This document shows positions 41,467 to 50,541 of a DNA stretch of 64,000 bases, in pieces. The translations under genes and the position numbers were made by a program. The stretch lies in contig OZ243951.1 of the NCBI GenBank assembly GCA_965214565.1, positions 3,100,001 through 3,164,000 on the forward strand, in the 5' to 3' direction. This stretch comes from VXYK01 sp965214565 (GTDB taxonomy: Bacteria; Actinomycetota; Acidimicrobiia; Acidimicrobiales; Aldehydirespiratoraceae). How positions within the stretch are numbered: position 1 is the stretch's first letter; each line of letters begins with the position of its first letter. The notes under the pieces were generated by a model. That model ran no database searches, was not told the origin of the DNA, and saw nothing but the letters and a program-made list of their open reading frames with translations.

Positions 41467-43221
41467 ATGGAGGCGCGCACATCGAAGTCCCGGACCTGTC
41501 CAGCGCCCGTTCCGGGATCGCTCAGCCCAAAGCGACGAAAACTCGACGTCCAACGCCTCGCCGGCGAACAACTCGACATTCTGGTGATCGGCGGCGGTGT
41601 CACCGGCGTCGGCTGCGCCCTCGACGCCGCCACCCGCGGGCTCAGGGTCGGGCTCGTCGAACAGCGGGACCTGGCCAGCGGCACATCGAGCCGCTCGTCG
41701 AAACTGCTACACGGTGGCCTTCGATACCTCGAAAGTCGCGACTTCGCGTTGGTGCGCGAGGCACTGCACGAACGGGGCCTGTTGGCCAAGACCGTCTCAC
41801 CGCATCTGGTTCGCACGGTCTCGTTCATGATTCCGTTGACCCGCCGGTTCTGGCAGCGGATCTACTTCGGCGCGGGAGTCCTGCTGTACGACCTGCTGGC
41901 CCGCACCGGGCGCCACCCGCTGGCATTCCACCGTCACCTGGGACGCAGAGCGACGCTGGAGTTGGCACCGGGGTTGAAGCAGTCGTCGATCAGGGGTGCG
42001 ATCATCTATCAGGACGCTCAGATAGACGATGCCCGACATACCCTGACGATCGCCCGAACGGCATCTCACCACGGAGCCTCGATCGTCACCAGCGCACGCG
42101 TCACCGACCTGATCATCGAGGCGCACAACGGTTCTGAAACGGTGGTCGGAGCCAGGTTCCGCGACCTCGAGACCGACACCGACTACGAGTGTCGAGCCAA
42201 GAAGGTCATCAACGCCACCGGCGTCTGGCTCGACGACATCCACGACATGGCCTGTCCCGCCAGCCTCAGTGTGCGCGCCGCCAAAGGAGTGCATCTAGTT
42301 GTCCACCGAGATTGCATCGACAGCGAATCCGGGATCGTGCTGCGGACCCCTCGCAGCGTTCTATTCCTGATCCCCTGGGGTGACCACTGGCTGATCGGCA
42401 CCACCGACACCGAGTGGGACTACGACCGCGCCCACCCTGCGGCATCGAGCGCAGACATCGACTACATCCTCGAACACGCCAACGCGGCGCTCGAAAGACC
42501 ACTGACCAGGGCCGACATTCTAGGTGTCTACGTGGGCCTGCGGCCGCTGCTCGACGCCTCCGACGACGACACCACCAAACTCAGCCGCGAGCACGCTGTG
42601 GCCGAACCGATCAACGGCCTCGTCTCGATCGCAGGCGGGAAGTACACCACCTATCGGGTCATGGCCGCCGACGCGGTCGACGCCGCAGTCGTCGGTCTAG
42701 ACAAGCCGGTCCCCCCGTCGGTCAGCCACGAGGTGGTGCTCCTCGGCAGCGACGAATGGCAGCACTGGTCTCAACAGGCCGAGGAACTGGCACAGAGCAG
42801 CGGGCTGGACCGTGACATCGTTGAACGCCTGCTGTGGCGCCACGGCAACCGCATTGTCGACGTCCTAGAGATCGTCGAGAGCGAGCCCGCACTCGCCTCC
42901 GGAATCCCCGGAGGCTCCTACATCGCCGCGGAGGTGGTGCATGCCGCGCGTCACGAGGGCGCGCTGCACCTCGACGATGTGCTGGCCCGTCGTCTGCGGA
43001 TCTCAATTGAGGACGAACAGCGGGGGAACCTGGCAGCCGAGAGCGTCGCTTCATTGATGGCCCGTGAACTCCACTGGAGCAACCAGCGCAAAGATAGGGA
43101 GGTGAAACGCTGGTACGAACGGGTGGAGGCCGAACGGGCCGCCAACGCGGCACCCGACGACAGCACCGCCGACAGCCTGCGCCGCCGTGCCGCAGACACC
43201 CGCGGACTCAACGACGCCTGA
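41467..43221 (+). CDS. glpD: Glycerol-3-phosphate dehydrogenase, FAD-dependent
   Basis: A 584-residue GlpD-type flavoprotein oxidising glycerol-3-phosphate to dihydroxyacetone phosphate and feeding electrons to quinone. Evidence: the FAD loop DILVIGGGVTGVGCALDAATRG, then SGTSSRSSKLLHGGLRYLE, and RTPRSVLFLIPWGDHWLIGTTDTEWD. SIAGGKYTTYRVMAADAVD follows, and a C-terminal DAO_C helical domain contains EVVHAARHEGALHLDDVLARRLRI. The start is ATG 41467; a 30-residue tail precedes the FAD loop. A longer frame from 41260 would overlap the divergent gene. Membrane association would be peripheral. Confidence 0.93.
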   Translation: MEARTSKSRTCPAPVPGSLSPKRRKLDVQRLAGEQLDILVIGGGVTGVGCALDAATRGLRVGLVEQRDLASGTSSRSSKLLHGGLRYLESRDFALVREALHERGLLAKTVSPHLVRTVSFMIPLTRRFWQRIYFGAGVLLYDLLARTGRHPLAFHRHLGRRATLELAPGLKQSSIRGAIIYQDAQIDDARHTLTIARTASHHGASIVTSARVTDLIIEAHNGSETVVGARFRDLETDTDYECRAKKVINATGVWLDDIHDMACPASLSVRAAKGVHLVVHRDCIDSESGIVLRTPRSVLFLIPWGDHWLIGTTDTEWDYDRAHPAASSADIDYILEHANAALERPLTRADILGVYVGLRPLLDASDDDTTKLSREHAVAEPINGLVSIAGGKYTTYRVMAADAVDAAVVGLDKPVPPSVSHEVVLLGSDEWQHWSQQAEELAQSSGLDRDIVERLLWRHGNRIVDVLEIVESEPALASGIPGGSYIAAEVVHAARHEGALHLDDVLARRLRISIEDEQRGNLAAESVASLMARELHWSNQRKDREVKRWYERVEAERAANAAPDDSTADSLRRRAADTRGLNDA

Positions 43222-43391
43222 GCATCCGGGGGACGTTACGCGCGCGCGACGAGGTCCGACACGGCGAGCCTGAGCGGCGCACCGGGATTGGACGCTGCAC
43301 GCGAGCGGCGAGGCCGCCCTCCACTGAAAGCATCGGTTGAGCGCCTCGAATTCACGGTGTCGGCGGGCTGCGGGACGTACACTCGGCGGTA

Positions 43392-44492
43392 ATGTCCAGT
43401 TCATTCGGCACACTGTTCCGCGTCACCACGTTCGGCGAGTCCCACGGACCCGGCGTGGGAGTCGTGATCGACGGCTGTCCGCCGCGCCTGGAACTCGCTG
43501 CCGCTGACGTGCAGCACGACCTCGACCGTCGTCGCCCGGGCCAGAGCCGCATAGTGACTCAACGCGACGAAGCCGACCGCGCAGAGATCCTCTCGGGCGT
43601 GTTCGCCGGACACACCACGGGCACTCCGCTCGCGGTACTGGTCCGCAACGCCGACCACAACCCCGGTGCCTATGAACACCTGCGGGACGTCTACCGGCCC
43701 TCCCATGCCGACTTCACCTACGATGCCAAGTACGGATTCCGAGACTGGCAGGGCGGGGGGCGGGCATCGGCACGAGAGACGATCGGTCGGGTGGCCGCCG
43801 GAGCCGTCGCACGTCGACTCCTGGCGGTCGCTGCGGGAATCGAGGTGCTCGGCTGGGTGCAAAGCGTCACCGACATCGAAGCCGAAGTCGACCATGCCGC
43901 CGTCAGCCTCAACGATGTCGAGAGCCATCCGACCCGCTGCCCGGATCCGGCCGCGGCAGCAGCGATGAGCGATGCCATCGAGGCGGCCCGCAGCAACGGC
44001 GACTCTCTGGGCGGAACCGTGACATGCATCGCCCGAGGCGTCGCCGCGGGCCTCGGCGAGCCCGTGTTCGACAAACTCGACGCAGACCTCGCAGGCGCCC
44101 TGATGTCGCTTCCGGCCGCCAAGGGCGTGGAGATCGGCAGCGGTTTCGCCGGAACGCTGATGACCGGTCTGGCCCACAACGATCCCTTCACCGCCGCCGA
44201 TCGCGTCCGCACCGCCGCCAACCGCTCCGGTGGCATCCAGGGCGGGATCTCCAACGGCGAGAACATCGTCACCCGCGTGGCATTCAAGCCCACGGCTACG
44301 ATCGCCAGCGAACAAGCGACAGTGACCAGAGACGGCGAAGCCACGACGCTCGCAGCCAGAGGAAGGCACGACCCCTGCGTGCTGCCGCGCGCGGTGCCGA
44401 TGGTCGAGGCGATGGTGCTGCTGACCCTGGCAGACCATTTCCTGCGCCAACACGCAATCAACGTGCTGCCCCTGCTCGACGAGCGACCCTGA
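43392..44492 (+). CDS. aroC: Chorismate synthase
   Basis: A 366-residue enzyme making chorismate from EPSP with reduced FMN, the last shared step to aromatic amino acids. Signatures are FGTLFRVTTFGESHGPGVGV, RRPGQSRIVTQRDEADRAEI, GRASARETIGRVAAGAVAR and RSGGIQGGISNGENIV. No other aro genes are in the window. The start ATG 43392 lies 170 bases after glpD; the LLM gene follows 18 bases after its stop. Confidence 0.96.
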   Translation: MSSSFGTLFRVTTFGESHGPGVGVVIDGCPPRLELAAADVQHDLDRRRPGQSRIVTQRDEADRAEILSGVFAGHTTGTPLAVLVRNADHNPGAYEHLRDVYRPSHADFTYDAKYGFRDWQGGGRASARETIGRVAAGAVARRLLAVAAGIEVLGWVQSVTDIEAEVDHAAVSLNDVESHPTRCPDPAAAAAMSDAIEAARSNGDSLGGTVTCIARGVAAGLGEPVFDKLDADLAGALMSLPAAKGVEIGSGFAGTLMTGLAHNDPFTAADRVRTAANRSGGIQGGISNGENIVTRVAFKPTATIASEQATVTRDGEATTLAARGRHDPCVLPRAVPMVEAMVLLTLADHFLRQHAINVLPLLDERP

Positions 44493-44510
44493 GCCGGTTA
44501 TCGGGTCGTT

Positions 44511-45383
44511 ATGGACTTCCAACTCTTCCTGCCGCAGATGCGGATGGATCTTCCCACGATCACACGGCGCTGCAACGTTGCGGTCGACTCCGGGTTCGGG
44601 GGCGTGGCGTTGATGGACCACCTGGCACCACCGCTGGCTGAGAACCAGCCGATGTGGGACGCCATGATCAGCGCCGCATGGCTCGGTGCCAAAACCAGAG
44701 GCACCGTCGGCCATCTGGTTCTGTGTGACTCGTTCCGGCATCCCGCGGTGTTGGCTCGTCAGGCCGTCACCCTTGATCACGCGACCTCGGGCCGGTTCGA
44801 GCTCGGAATCGGCTGGGGCAGCGTCCCGACGGAGTTCGAGACCTTCGGCGTCGGCGACACCGCGCCGCGGGCCCGAGTCGATCGGCTCATCGAGACCCTG
44901 GAGGTGATCTTGGCGCTCTGGTCCGGCGAACAGGTCTGCTACTCGGGCCGATACCACTCACTGGACCAGGCCCAGCAGCTGCCGGTGCCGACGCGTCGTA
45001 TACCGATCATCATCGGCGGGAGCGGTCCCCGAACACTCGAGCTCGTCTCCCGCTTCGCGGACTGGTGGAACTGTCCGCTGCACCGACTCGACCGTTACTC
45101 CGAGATGCGGGAGAGGATCGGCGATGCCCGCAGTTCAATCCAGGAGCGGGTGACCTTCATTCCCGAGGGCGCTGACAGAGCCGCCGTTTCAGAGACCGCT
45201 GCGCGACGCTTCAGCGGAGTCGGCCACGTCACCGGTAACGCCGAAGAGATGATCGAGCACTTCGCGGTGCGAGCCGCCTCGGGGATCGAGCGAATTTACG
45301 TGTGGATGAGCGACTTCGCAGCCCCGGACACCCTGAGCGAATTCGGCGAGACGGTCATCGCCCCGATCCGCAACGCACAGTAG
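44511..45383 (+). CDS. LLM-class flavin/F420-dependent oxidoreductase
   Basis: A 290-residue luciferase-like protein. MDFQLFLPQMRMDLPTITRR starts the barrel; GTVGHLVLCDSFRHPAVLAR, then GRFELGIGWGSVPTEFETFG and RRIPIIIGGSGPRTLELVSR are the flavin-binding parts. It follows aroC closely and converges with gcvT. Cofactor (F420 or FMN) and substrate cannot be decided by eye. Confidence 0.87.
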   Translation: MDFQLFLPQMRMDLPTITRRCNVAVDSGFGGVALMDHLAPPLAENQPMWDAMISAAWLGAKTRGTVGHLVLCDSFRHPAVLARQAVTLDHATSGRFELGIGWGSVPTEFETFGVGDTAPRARVDRLIETLEVILALWSGEQVCYSGRYHSLDQAQQLPVPTRRIPIIIGGSGPRTLELVSRFADWWNCPLHRLDRYSEMRERIGDARSSIQERVTFIPEGADRAAVSETAARRFSGVGHVTGNAEEMIEHFAVRAASGIERIYVWMSDFAAPDTLSEFGETVIAPIRNAQ

Positions 45384-45421
45384 CCGCCCCGTCAGGGTTC
45401 AGGACCGTGGGTTCACACGGT

Positions 45422-46489
45422 TCACACGAAGGGCACCGATGTGACCACCGCGGGCACTTCTGAGCCGCGCACATCGATCGTCACCTCGTCACCCGACGCG
45501 ATGTCGGGATGCAGAAACGCCAGTGCGATTCCACGTTGCAGGATCGGCGAGAAGTTGCCGCTGGAAATTACCCCGATCTCGGTGCCGTCGCGCCATACCG
45601 TCTGCCCTTCACGCGGTGGCCGGCGACCTTCCACCAACAGTCCCTGCAACAGTCGTGGCGGGCCTGCCCGGTGTTCGGCCAACAGCGCCTCCCGGCCCCG
45701 GAAGTCGCCCTTGTCGAAGCGCACGACCCAGCCGAGCCCGGCCTGCAAGGGAGAGATTCCAGCACCCAACTCGTGCCCGTGCAGAGGCAGACCGGCCTCG
45801 AGGCGCAGCGTGTCGCGCGCGCCGAGACCCGCCGGGGTGATCCCGGCGGAGACGATCAAGTCCCAGATGGCGGGCGCGGCCTGTGCGTCGAAGGCGATCT
45901 CCACGCCGTCCTCTCCGGTGTAACCGGTACCGGCCACAGTCGCTTCGTAGCCGGCAATGTCGGTTCGGGCAACCCGGAAACGTCCGACCGCGGCCGCTTC
46001 GGGGGAGACTTTGGCGAGGCGTTCACGGGTTTTTGGGCCCTGTACGGCAACGACGGCACGGGTGCTGGTCACATCCTCGATCCGCGGCAGCGTCGGAGCA
46101 TCTCTGAGCGCCTTGTCGACCCGACTGGTGTTGGAGGCATTGGGCATGACGTCGAAACGCTCGTCGTCCACCCACCAGACGATGATGTCGTCGAGGACCG
46201 AAGCGTCGGCTGGGTCGAGCAGGTGGGTGTACTGGGCACGGCCTACCTCGATGCGGTCCAAGTCGTTGGTGAAGGCCCATTGCATGGCCCCGAACGCCCC
46301 CGGGCCGCTGACCCGCACAGTGCCCAGGTGCGACACGTCGAACACGACGCTCTCGTTACGGCATGCCAAGTGCTCGGCCAAGGTTCCGCCGGGGTAGGAC
46401 AAGGGCATTTCCCAGCCGCTGAAGGGCACCATCTTGGCCCCCGCCGCCACATGGACGCCGCCAAGGGGAGAGTGACGTAGTTCTGTCAT
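45422..46489 (-). CDS. gcvT: Aminomethyltransferase (glycine cleavage T-protein)
   Basis: A 355-residue T-protein that moves the aminomethyl carbon from GcvH to tetrahydrofolate. Family features are SPLGGVHVAAGAKMVPFSGW, SVVFDVSHLGTVRVSGPGA, TGYTGEDGVEIAF, GARDTLRLEAGLPLHGHEL and RGIALAFLHPD near the end. It is the last gene of the pgsA-gcvH-garA-ftsR-DUF151-merR-gcvT run and lies 48 bases downstream of the merR-type gene. No glycine riboswitch is apparent in the spacer. Confidence 0.95.
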   Translation of the reverse strand: MTELRHSPLGGVHVAAGAKMVPFSGWEMPLSYPGGTLAEHLACRNESVVFDVSHLGTVRVSGPGAFGAMQWAFTNDLDRIEVGRAQYTHLLDPADASVLDDIIVWWVDDERFDVMPNASNTSRVDKALRDAPTLPRIEDVTSTRAVVAVQGPKTRERLAKVSPEAAAVGRFRVARTDIAGYEATVAGTGYTGEDGVEIAFDAQAAPAIWDLIVSAGITPAGLGARDTLRLEAGLPLHGHELGAGISPLQAGLGWVVRFDKGDFRGREALLAEHRAGPPRLLQGLLVEGRRPPREGQTVWRDGTEIGVISSGNFSPILQRGIALAFLHPDIASGDEVTIDVRGSEVPAVVTSVPFV

Positions 46490-46537
46490 AGATTTCTCCA
46501 GCTTCGGACCTGGTGACCGGAGGGGCTTGCGAGGCGA

Positions 46538-47017
46538 TCAGTTGGCGGCTGCGCTGTCGGGCACGGACTCCTCGGCGGCGTCGCTCTCAGGGAAGAGATC
46601 GACGATGGAGGCGTCGACTGTGTCCTTCACGCTTCCCAGAGGGAGCACGTTGAGCACACCCTGACCGTTCTGGAGCAGCTCGATCAACTCTCCTTCGGTG
46701 TTGACCACTATCGAATTCGTTCCGCTGATGACGAGGCTCGCTGTGGTGACATCCTCACCGAGCTGCTCACGCAGATAGTCGAGTCCCTTGCGGACCTGTT
46801 GGAGTTTGATGCCCGAGTCGATCAGGGTCTTGATCACCCTGAGTTCGAGCAGATCACGGTAGCTGTAGAGGCGGCGGCTGCCCGAACCGCTCGCTTTGGT
46901 CAGCGAGGGACGCACGATGTCGCGGCGAGCCCAGTAGTCAAGCTGTCGATATGTGATTCCGGCGATCTCTGCGGTGCGTTTCGAACTGAATCCCTGCTCA
47001 TTCATCTGTGCCTCCAA
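46538..47017 (-). CDS. MerR-family regulator (Rv1830-like)
   Basis: A 159-residue protein with a MerR winged helix at the N-terminus (SSKRTAEIAGITYRQLDYWA, DIVRPSLTKASGSGSRRLYS) and a short helix IKTLIDSGIKLQQVRKGLDYLREQL. A compact C-terminal beta domain carries NSIVVNTEGELIELLQNGQG and an acidic tail. The order DUF151 nuclease, then this gene, matches the mycobacterial Rv1829-Rv1830 pair. It may be translated from either of two close ATGs (MEAQMNEQ). Target genes unknown. Confidence 0.88.
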   Translation of the reverse strand: MEAQMNEQGFSSKRTAEIAGITYRQLDYWARRDIVRPSLTKASGSGSRRLYSYRDLLELRVIKTLIDSGIKLQQVRKGLDYLREQLGEDVTTASLVISGTNSIVVNTEGELIELLQNGQGVLNVLPLGSVKDTVDASIVDLFPESDAAEESVPDSAAAN

Positions 47018-47108
47018 TCGTCATGACACCAACGGAATTACGCGAATGTCAGTGTGGATAACTCTACGGTGCCGATGCGGCAAGGTCAACACCGTGTTCG
47101 CCGCGGAA

Positions 47109-47600
47109 TCAATCCTCGAAGTCTTCCGGGGAGATGTTGTCGAGGAATTCTTTGAACTCTTCGACGACTTCCTCGGGCTGCGGAGCCTCCTGGGGGTCCG
47201 ATTCACGAAACCCGACTTCCTCGATGACGGTCTCCTCGGCGAAGATCGGCGTGTCGGTTCGTACCGCCAGCGCGATGGCGTCGGACGGGCGACTCGACAC
47301 GACATGGGTCTGATCCGCGACGCGGAGGTGCAACTCGGCGAAGAAGGTCTTCTCATGAAGTCCGGTCACGACCACCCGAACCAGATCGACCGACAACTCC
47401 TCGAGCAGGTCCCGCATCAGGTCGTGGGTCATCGGGCGCGGCGTGTCGACACCGTCGAGTGCGAGGGCGATCGCAGTGGCCTCCTGAGCGCCAATGTAGA
47501 TCGGGATGATCCGGTCCTCGCTGGCGCGTTCGCGCAACAGAACCATCGGTGCGTTTGTCGGCATCTCGACGCGAACACCGATGAGTTCCATTTCCTGCAT
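47109..47600 (-). CDS. Bifunctional nuclease family protein (DUF151)
   Basis: A 163-residue DUF151 protein. It shows VEMPTNAPMVLLRERASEDR, PIYIGAQEATAIALALDGV, RPMTHDLMRDLLEEL and SSRPSDAIALAVRTDTPIFA, all family blocks. Homologues are described as having DNase and RNase activity, though catalytic residues are uncertain. It is fourth-from-last in the gcvH-garA operon, the same place as in mycobacteria, where the locus is tied to growth control. Confidence 0.92.
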   Translation of the reverse strand: MQEMELIGVRVEMPTNAPMVLLRERASEDRIIPIYIGAQEATAIALALDGVDTPRPMTHDLMRDLLEELSVDLVRVVVTGLHEKTFFAELHLRVADQTHVVSSRPSDAIALAVRTDTPIFAEETVIEEVGFRESDPQEAPQPEEVVEEFKEFLDNISPEDFED

Positions 47601-47635
47601 GCTTCTACCCTAGACCGCGAAATCGTCGGGGTTCG

Positions 47636-48541
47636 TTATTGCTGGGCGTCAAGGCTCTCGCCGAAACTCCGCCGCAGAATCGAGCGTTGCAACGTCTCGC
47701 CCAGTCGCACAAGCTCGTTCAGTTCATCGCGCGCCTGCTGCATCGAGTCGCCGCCCCTGGCCAAGCGCGGCGAGAAGACCTGTTCCAACAGGCCTGCCTG
47801 CCGCTCGGCTGACACCTTGTACATGCGCATGTGTCGCGGTTCCAGGCCAGACCGACCGAACTCCGCGGCAATGTTGGCTATCTCCAGGGCCTCCGGGCCG
47901 TACACGGCACTGCCGCGGTGCCCGATCGACACGATCAGGCCCAGACGGTCGAGCTCCCTGACGAGACCGACTTCGATTTCGGCAGCTTCGGCCAGATCGG
48001 TTGCCGACAGGCCGTCAACAGGCTCCTCGAAGTTGTCGACTGCCTCGTCTTCTGTTTGGTCTTCTGTTTCGGGCTCTTTCGCTTTCTTGGTTGCCTTCTT
48101 TTCGGCTGCCTGCTTCTTCGTTGCGCGCTTCTCCGTGACGGGCCCTGCGGCCGCACCCGAGGGCGGACGCGTCGCCGCAACCCCGGGCTTGGTCGCAGGA
48201 GCCTCGGGTTCAGCCGCGGGCCTGTCTCCACTGGTGAACAGCGTGGGATCCGCGGCCGCGGCATCGACCTTCAAAGCTTCAAGCTCCACTTCAAGTCCAG
48301 GTTCCTCGAGACGCTTCTTGATCACCTTCAGGGGCAGGAAGTTGTCTCGCTGCTGGATCAGGATCCAACGCAACCGAGCGATATCACTCGGATAGAACTT
48401 GCGATAACCCGACGGGGTCCTCTCGGGGGCGATCAGCCCCTGGCTCTCCAAAAAACGGATCTTCGAAATCGTGACATCGCTGTACTCTGCCTGGAGCAAG
48501 CTCAAGACCTCACCGATCGAGTGATGCGGTTGCGTAGTCAA
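47636..48541 (-). CDS. ftsR: FtsR-like MerR-family regulator with Lys/Ala-rich linker
   Basis: A 301-residue regulator. The N-terminal MerR domain reads TISKIRFLESQGLIAPERTP, SGYRKFYPSDIARLRWIL. The C-terminal domain (about 180-301) has LAEAAEIEVGLVRELDRLGL and MRMYKVSAERQAGLLEQVFS. Between them lies a disordered insert rich in Ala, Pro, Lys and Glu (about 105-175, with TKKQAAEKKATKKAK). The order garA-ftsR-DUF151 equals mycobacterial Rv1827-Rv1829, where the FtsR homologue links to cell division. The linker is longer than I expect for the family. Confidence 0.88.
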   Translation of the reverse strand: MTTQPHHSIGEVLSLLQAEYSDVTISKIRFLESQGLIAPERTPSGYRKFYPSDIARLRWILIQQRDNFLPLKVIKKRLEEPGLEVELEALKVDAAAADPTLFTSGDRPAAEPEAPATKPGVAATRPPSGAAAGPVTEKRATKKQAAEKKATKKAKEPETEDQTEDEAVDNFEEPVDGLSATDLAEAAEIEVGLVRELDRLGLIVSIGHRGSAVYGPEALEIANIAAEFGRSGLEPRHMRMYKVSAERQAGLLEQVFSPRLARGGDSMQQARDELNELVRLGETLQRSILRRSFGESLDAQQ

Positions 48542-48559
48542 TCCCCTGCCTCCCTACCT

Positions 48560-49027
48560 TCAATTCGTCCCGGTGCCGTGCACGAACACCAGCTTGAACC
48601 TGCCGATCTGCAACACCTCGCCGTCGGCCAGTTCATGCTCATCGACACGCTTGCGCTCAATATAGGTGCCGTTCAGCGAGCCGACGTCGCGCGCCACGTA
48701 ACGGGACCCGAGCCGATGCACTTCAGCATGGCGCCGCGAGACCGATATGTCGTCGAGGAAGATCGCGCTGTTGGGGTGCCGCCCAACCGTCACCACATCT
48801 GAATCCAGCGCATAGCGTGCCCCCGCCTTTGGGCCGTGAAGTACAACGAACAGACCCTCATGAGTCCCGAACGCCGAGCGGTCGATGCTCGCACCGCTTG
48901 CATCGAGATCAATCGCAACATGATCCGTAGTCACCTCTTCAAGAGCCAGCGACTCTCCGCACGACGAGCAGAAGCGAGCATCATCAGAATTGCGATGTCC
49001 ACATTTGGTGCAGGCTCGGTCAATCAC
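48560..49027 (-). CDS. garA: FHA-domain protein GarA-like with N-terminal zinc ribbon
   Basis: A 155-residue signalling protein. Residues 6-23 form a zinc ribbon (CTKCG and CSSCG). Residues 60-150 are an FHA phosphothreonine-binding domain with VGRHPNS (Arg83), SVSRRHAEVHR (Ser97, His100) and VGSLNGTYIERKRV (Asn119). Between them is EEVTTDH, where Thr33/Thr34 could be the kinase-phosphorylated switch known from GarA/OdhI proteins that control 2-oxoglutarate metabolism. The zinc ribbon is an addition relative to mycobacterial GarA. It lies between gcvH and ftsR, as in mycobacteria. Confidence 0.9.
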   Translation of the reverse strand: MIDRACTKCGHRNSDDARFCSSCGESLALEEVTTDHVAIDLDASGASIDRSAFGTHEGLFVVLHGPKAGARYALDSDVVTVGRHPNSAIFLDDISVSRRHAEVHRLGSRYVARDVGSLNGTYIERKRVDEHELADGEVLQIGRFKLVFVHGTGTN

Positions 49028-49036
49028 ACTGGTTGC

Positions 49037-49417
49037 TCAACTCTCAATCAGAGCACCATAGGCGGCTCCGTCGAGCAAAGCATCGAGCTCTACGGGAGAT
49101 GACATCTCTATCACGACGATCCAACCTTCACCGTAGGGGTCCTCGTTCACCCTTTCCGGAGTGTCGGCCAACTCATCGTTGACCTCGGTGATCGTGCCCG
49201 ACACCGGTGCGTAGAGTTCCGAAACCGACTTGGTCGACTCGACCTCGGAGAACGACGAACCGGCTTCGACTCGGTCCCCGACCCGTGGAAGATCGACATA
49301 GACCACATCGCCGAGCGCATCCTGCGCGTAGTCGGTGATTCCGACCCTTGCGGCATCGCCTTGGACTGAGACCCATTCGTGGTCCTTGGAATACAGAAGA
49401 TCATCGGGAATGTTCAT
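49037..49417 (-). CDS. gcvH: Glycine cleavage system H-protein
   Basis: A 126-residue lipoyl carrier of the glycine cleavage system. The lipoylation site is Lys63 in EVESTKSVSELYAPVSG, and the family ends NEDPYGEGWIVVIEM. The ATG at 49417 starts MNIPDDLLYSKDHEWV. It is nine bases upstream of garA and 37 downstream of the pgsA-like gene, all on the minus strand. Confidence 0.96.
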   Translation of the reverse strand: MNIPDDLLYSKDHEWVSVQGDAARVGITDYAQDALGDVVYVDLPRVGDRVEAGSSFSEVESTKSVSELYAPVSGTITEVNDELADTPERVNEDPYGEGWIVVIEMSSPVELDALLDGAAYGALIES

Positions 49418-49454
49418 AGTAAAAACCTATCGCGGATACGCGTCCGCGAGGGAG

Positions 49455-50078
49455 TCACGCTCCCCTGGCAGCACGACCGTTGCGGAGCGCTTCGAGACCC
49501 AGCGGAATGTACTGCACCGCCGACAGGTAGCTGTACAGCAGAGAAGGCACCGCGCAGACCCATCCCGCCCACCAGAACCAGTCGGCCACACCGACCTCGG
49601 ATGCGCCGGCCAACAGGAACGGGAACGAGAAGTACAGACCGAAGGTTGCGCACTTCCCCCACCAGGTGACATCGATCCGCCGTGCACCGAGGGCACCGAG
49701 CGCAATTCCCGCAACCGCCACGATCCCCTCACGGGCAAGGGTCAACACGACCAGCCACCACGGCACCGCCCCGTCAATACCCACCGCCACAACCCCGACG
49801 ATCAACACCGCACGGTCGGTCACGGGGTCGAGCAGCTTGCCGAGCTCGCTGATGGCATCGAACTTGCGCGCCCACCAGCCGTCCACCCAGTCGGTGGCCC
49901 CGATCGCACCCCACAGCCAGGCCGCCGCCCAACGGTCGTCCTGGGCGAACAGCAGCCACAGGAACACCGGAATACCCGCCAGTCTCAGCAGCGATATCAG
50001 ATTGGGAACAGTCAGAATCCGGTCTTCGAAGATCCCGACATGCGGCTCTGGCTCTCCAGTCTGCTCAGCGTCATCCAT
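49455..50078 (-). CDS. CDP-alcohol phosphatidyltransferase (PgsA-like)
   Basis: A 207-residue integral membrane enzyme with the CDP-alcohol motif TDWVDGWWARKFDAISELGK continuing LLDPVTD (D-x2-D-G-x2-A-R-x8-G-x3-D-x3-D, all acidic positions kept). Hydrophobic helices include LRLAGIPVFLWLLF, LIVGVVAVGIDGAV and SFPFLLAGASEV. It transfers a phosphatidyl group from CDP-diacylglycerol to an alcohol such as glycerol-3-phosphate. The first gene of the gcvH-garA operon, comparable to pgsA2 near mycobacterial gcvH. The exact acceptor is undetermined. Confidence 0.9.
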   Translation of the reverse strand: MDDAEQTGEPEPHVGIFEDRILTVPNLISLLRLAGIPVFLWLLFAQDDRWAAAWLWGAIGATDWVDGWWARKFDAISELGKLLDPVTDRAVLIVGVVAVGIDGAVPWWLVVLTLAREGIVAVAGIALGALGARRIDVTWWGKCATFGLYFSFPFLLAGASEVGVADWFWWAGWVCAVPSLLYSYLSAVQYIPLGLEALRNGRAARGA

Positions 50079-50109
50079 ATCTGTTCCGTCGCCAGCCTAC
50101 GATCTAGCG

Positions 50110-50532
50110 ATGCCCACCATATTCACTCGAATCATCGACGGCGAGATCCCGGCGCGGTTCGTCCACTCCGACAGCGACTGTGTCGCGTTCCTCGACGTTC
50201 GTCCCCTGGCCCGCGGCCACTGCCTCGTCGTGCCCCGCGACGAGGTCGACCAGTGGACCGATCTCCCCTCGCGCCAGGCCGCACACCTGACCGAGGTCGC
50301 CCATGCCATCGGCAACGTTCAGAAAACGCTGCTGAGCCCCATGCGGATCGGACTCATGATCGCGGGGTTCGAAGTCCCCCATGTGCATGTCCATGTCGTG
50401 CCGATGAACTCAATGGCCAACCTCGACTTCTCCAGAGCAGACACTTCGCCCGATCCAGAAGACCTCGACCGACTGCGCGCACAGATCGCGCAAGGGTTGG
50501 CGGCCGCAGGCCATCGGGGCGCCGCCAGCTAG
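50110..50532 (+). CDS. HIT-family nucleotide-binding protein
   Basis: A 140-residue histidine-triad protein with FTRIIDGEIPARFVHSD at the start and the triad HVHVHVVPM. It cleaves or binds purine nucleoside monophosphate conjugates. The ATG at 50110 is chosen; the frame extends upstream to 49666, but that part is antisense to the pgsA-like gene. It is divergent from that gene with 31 bases between. Its 3' end is nine bases from the convergent membrane protein gene. Confidence 0.92.
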   Translation: MPTIFTRIIDGEIPARFVHSDSDCVAFLDVRPLARGHCLVVPRDEVDQWTDLPSRQAAHLTEVAHAIGNVQKTLLSPMRIGLMIAGFEVPHVHVHVVPMNSMANLDFSRADTSPDPEDLDRLRAQIAQGLAAAGHRGAAS

Positions 50533-50541
50533 CTCTCGGAA

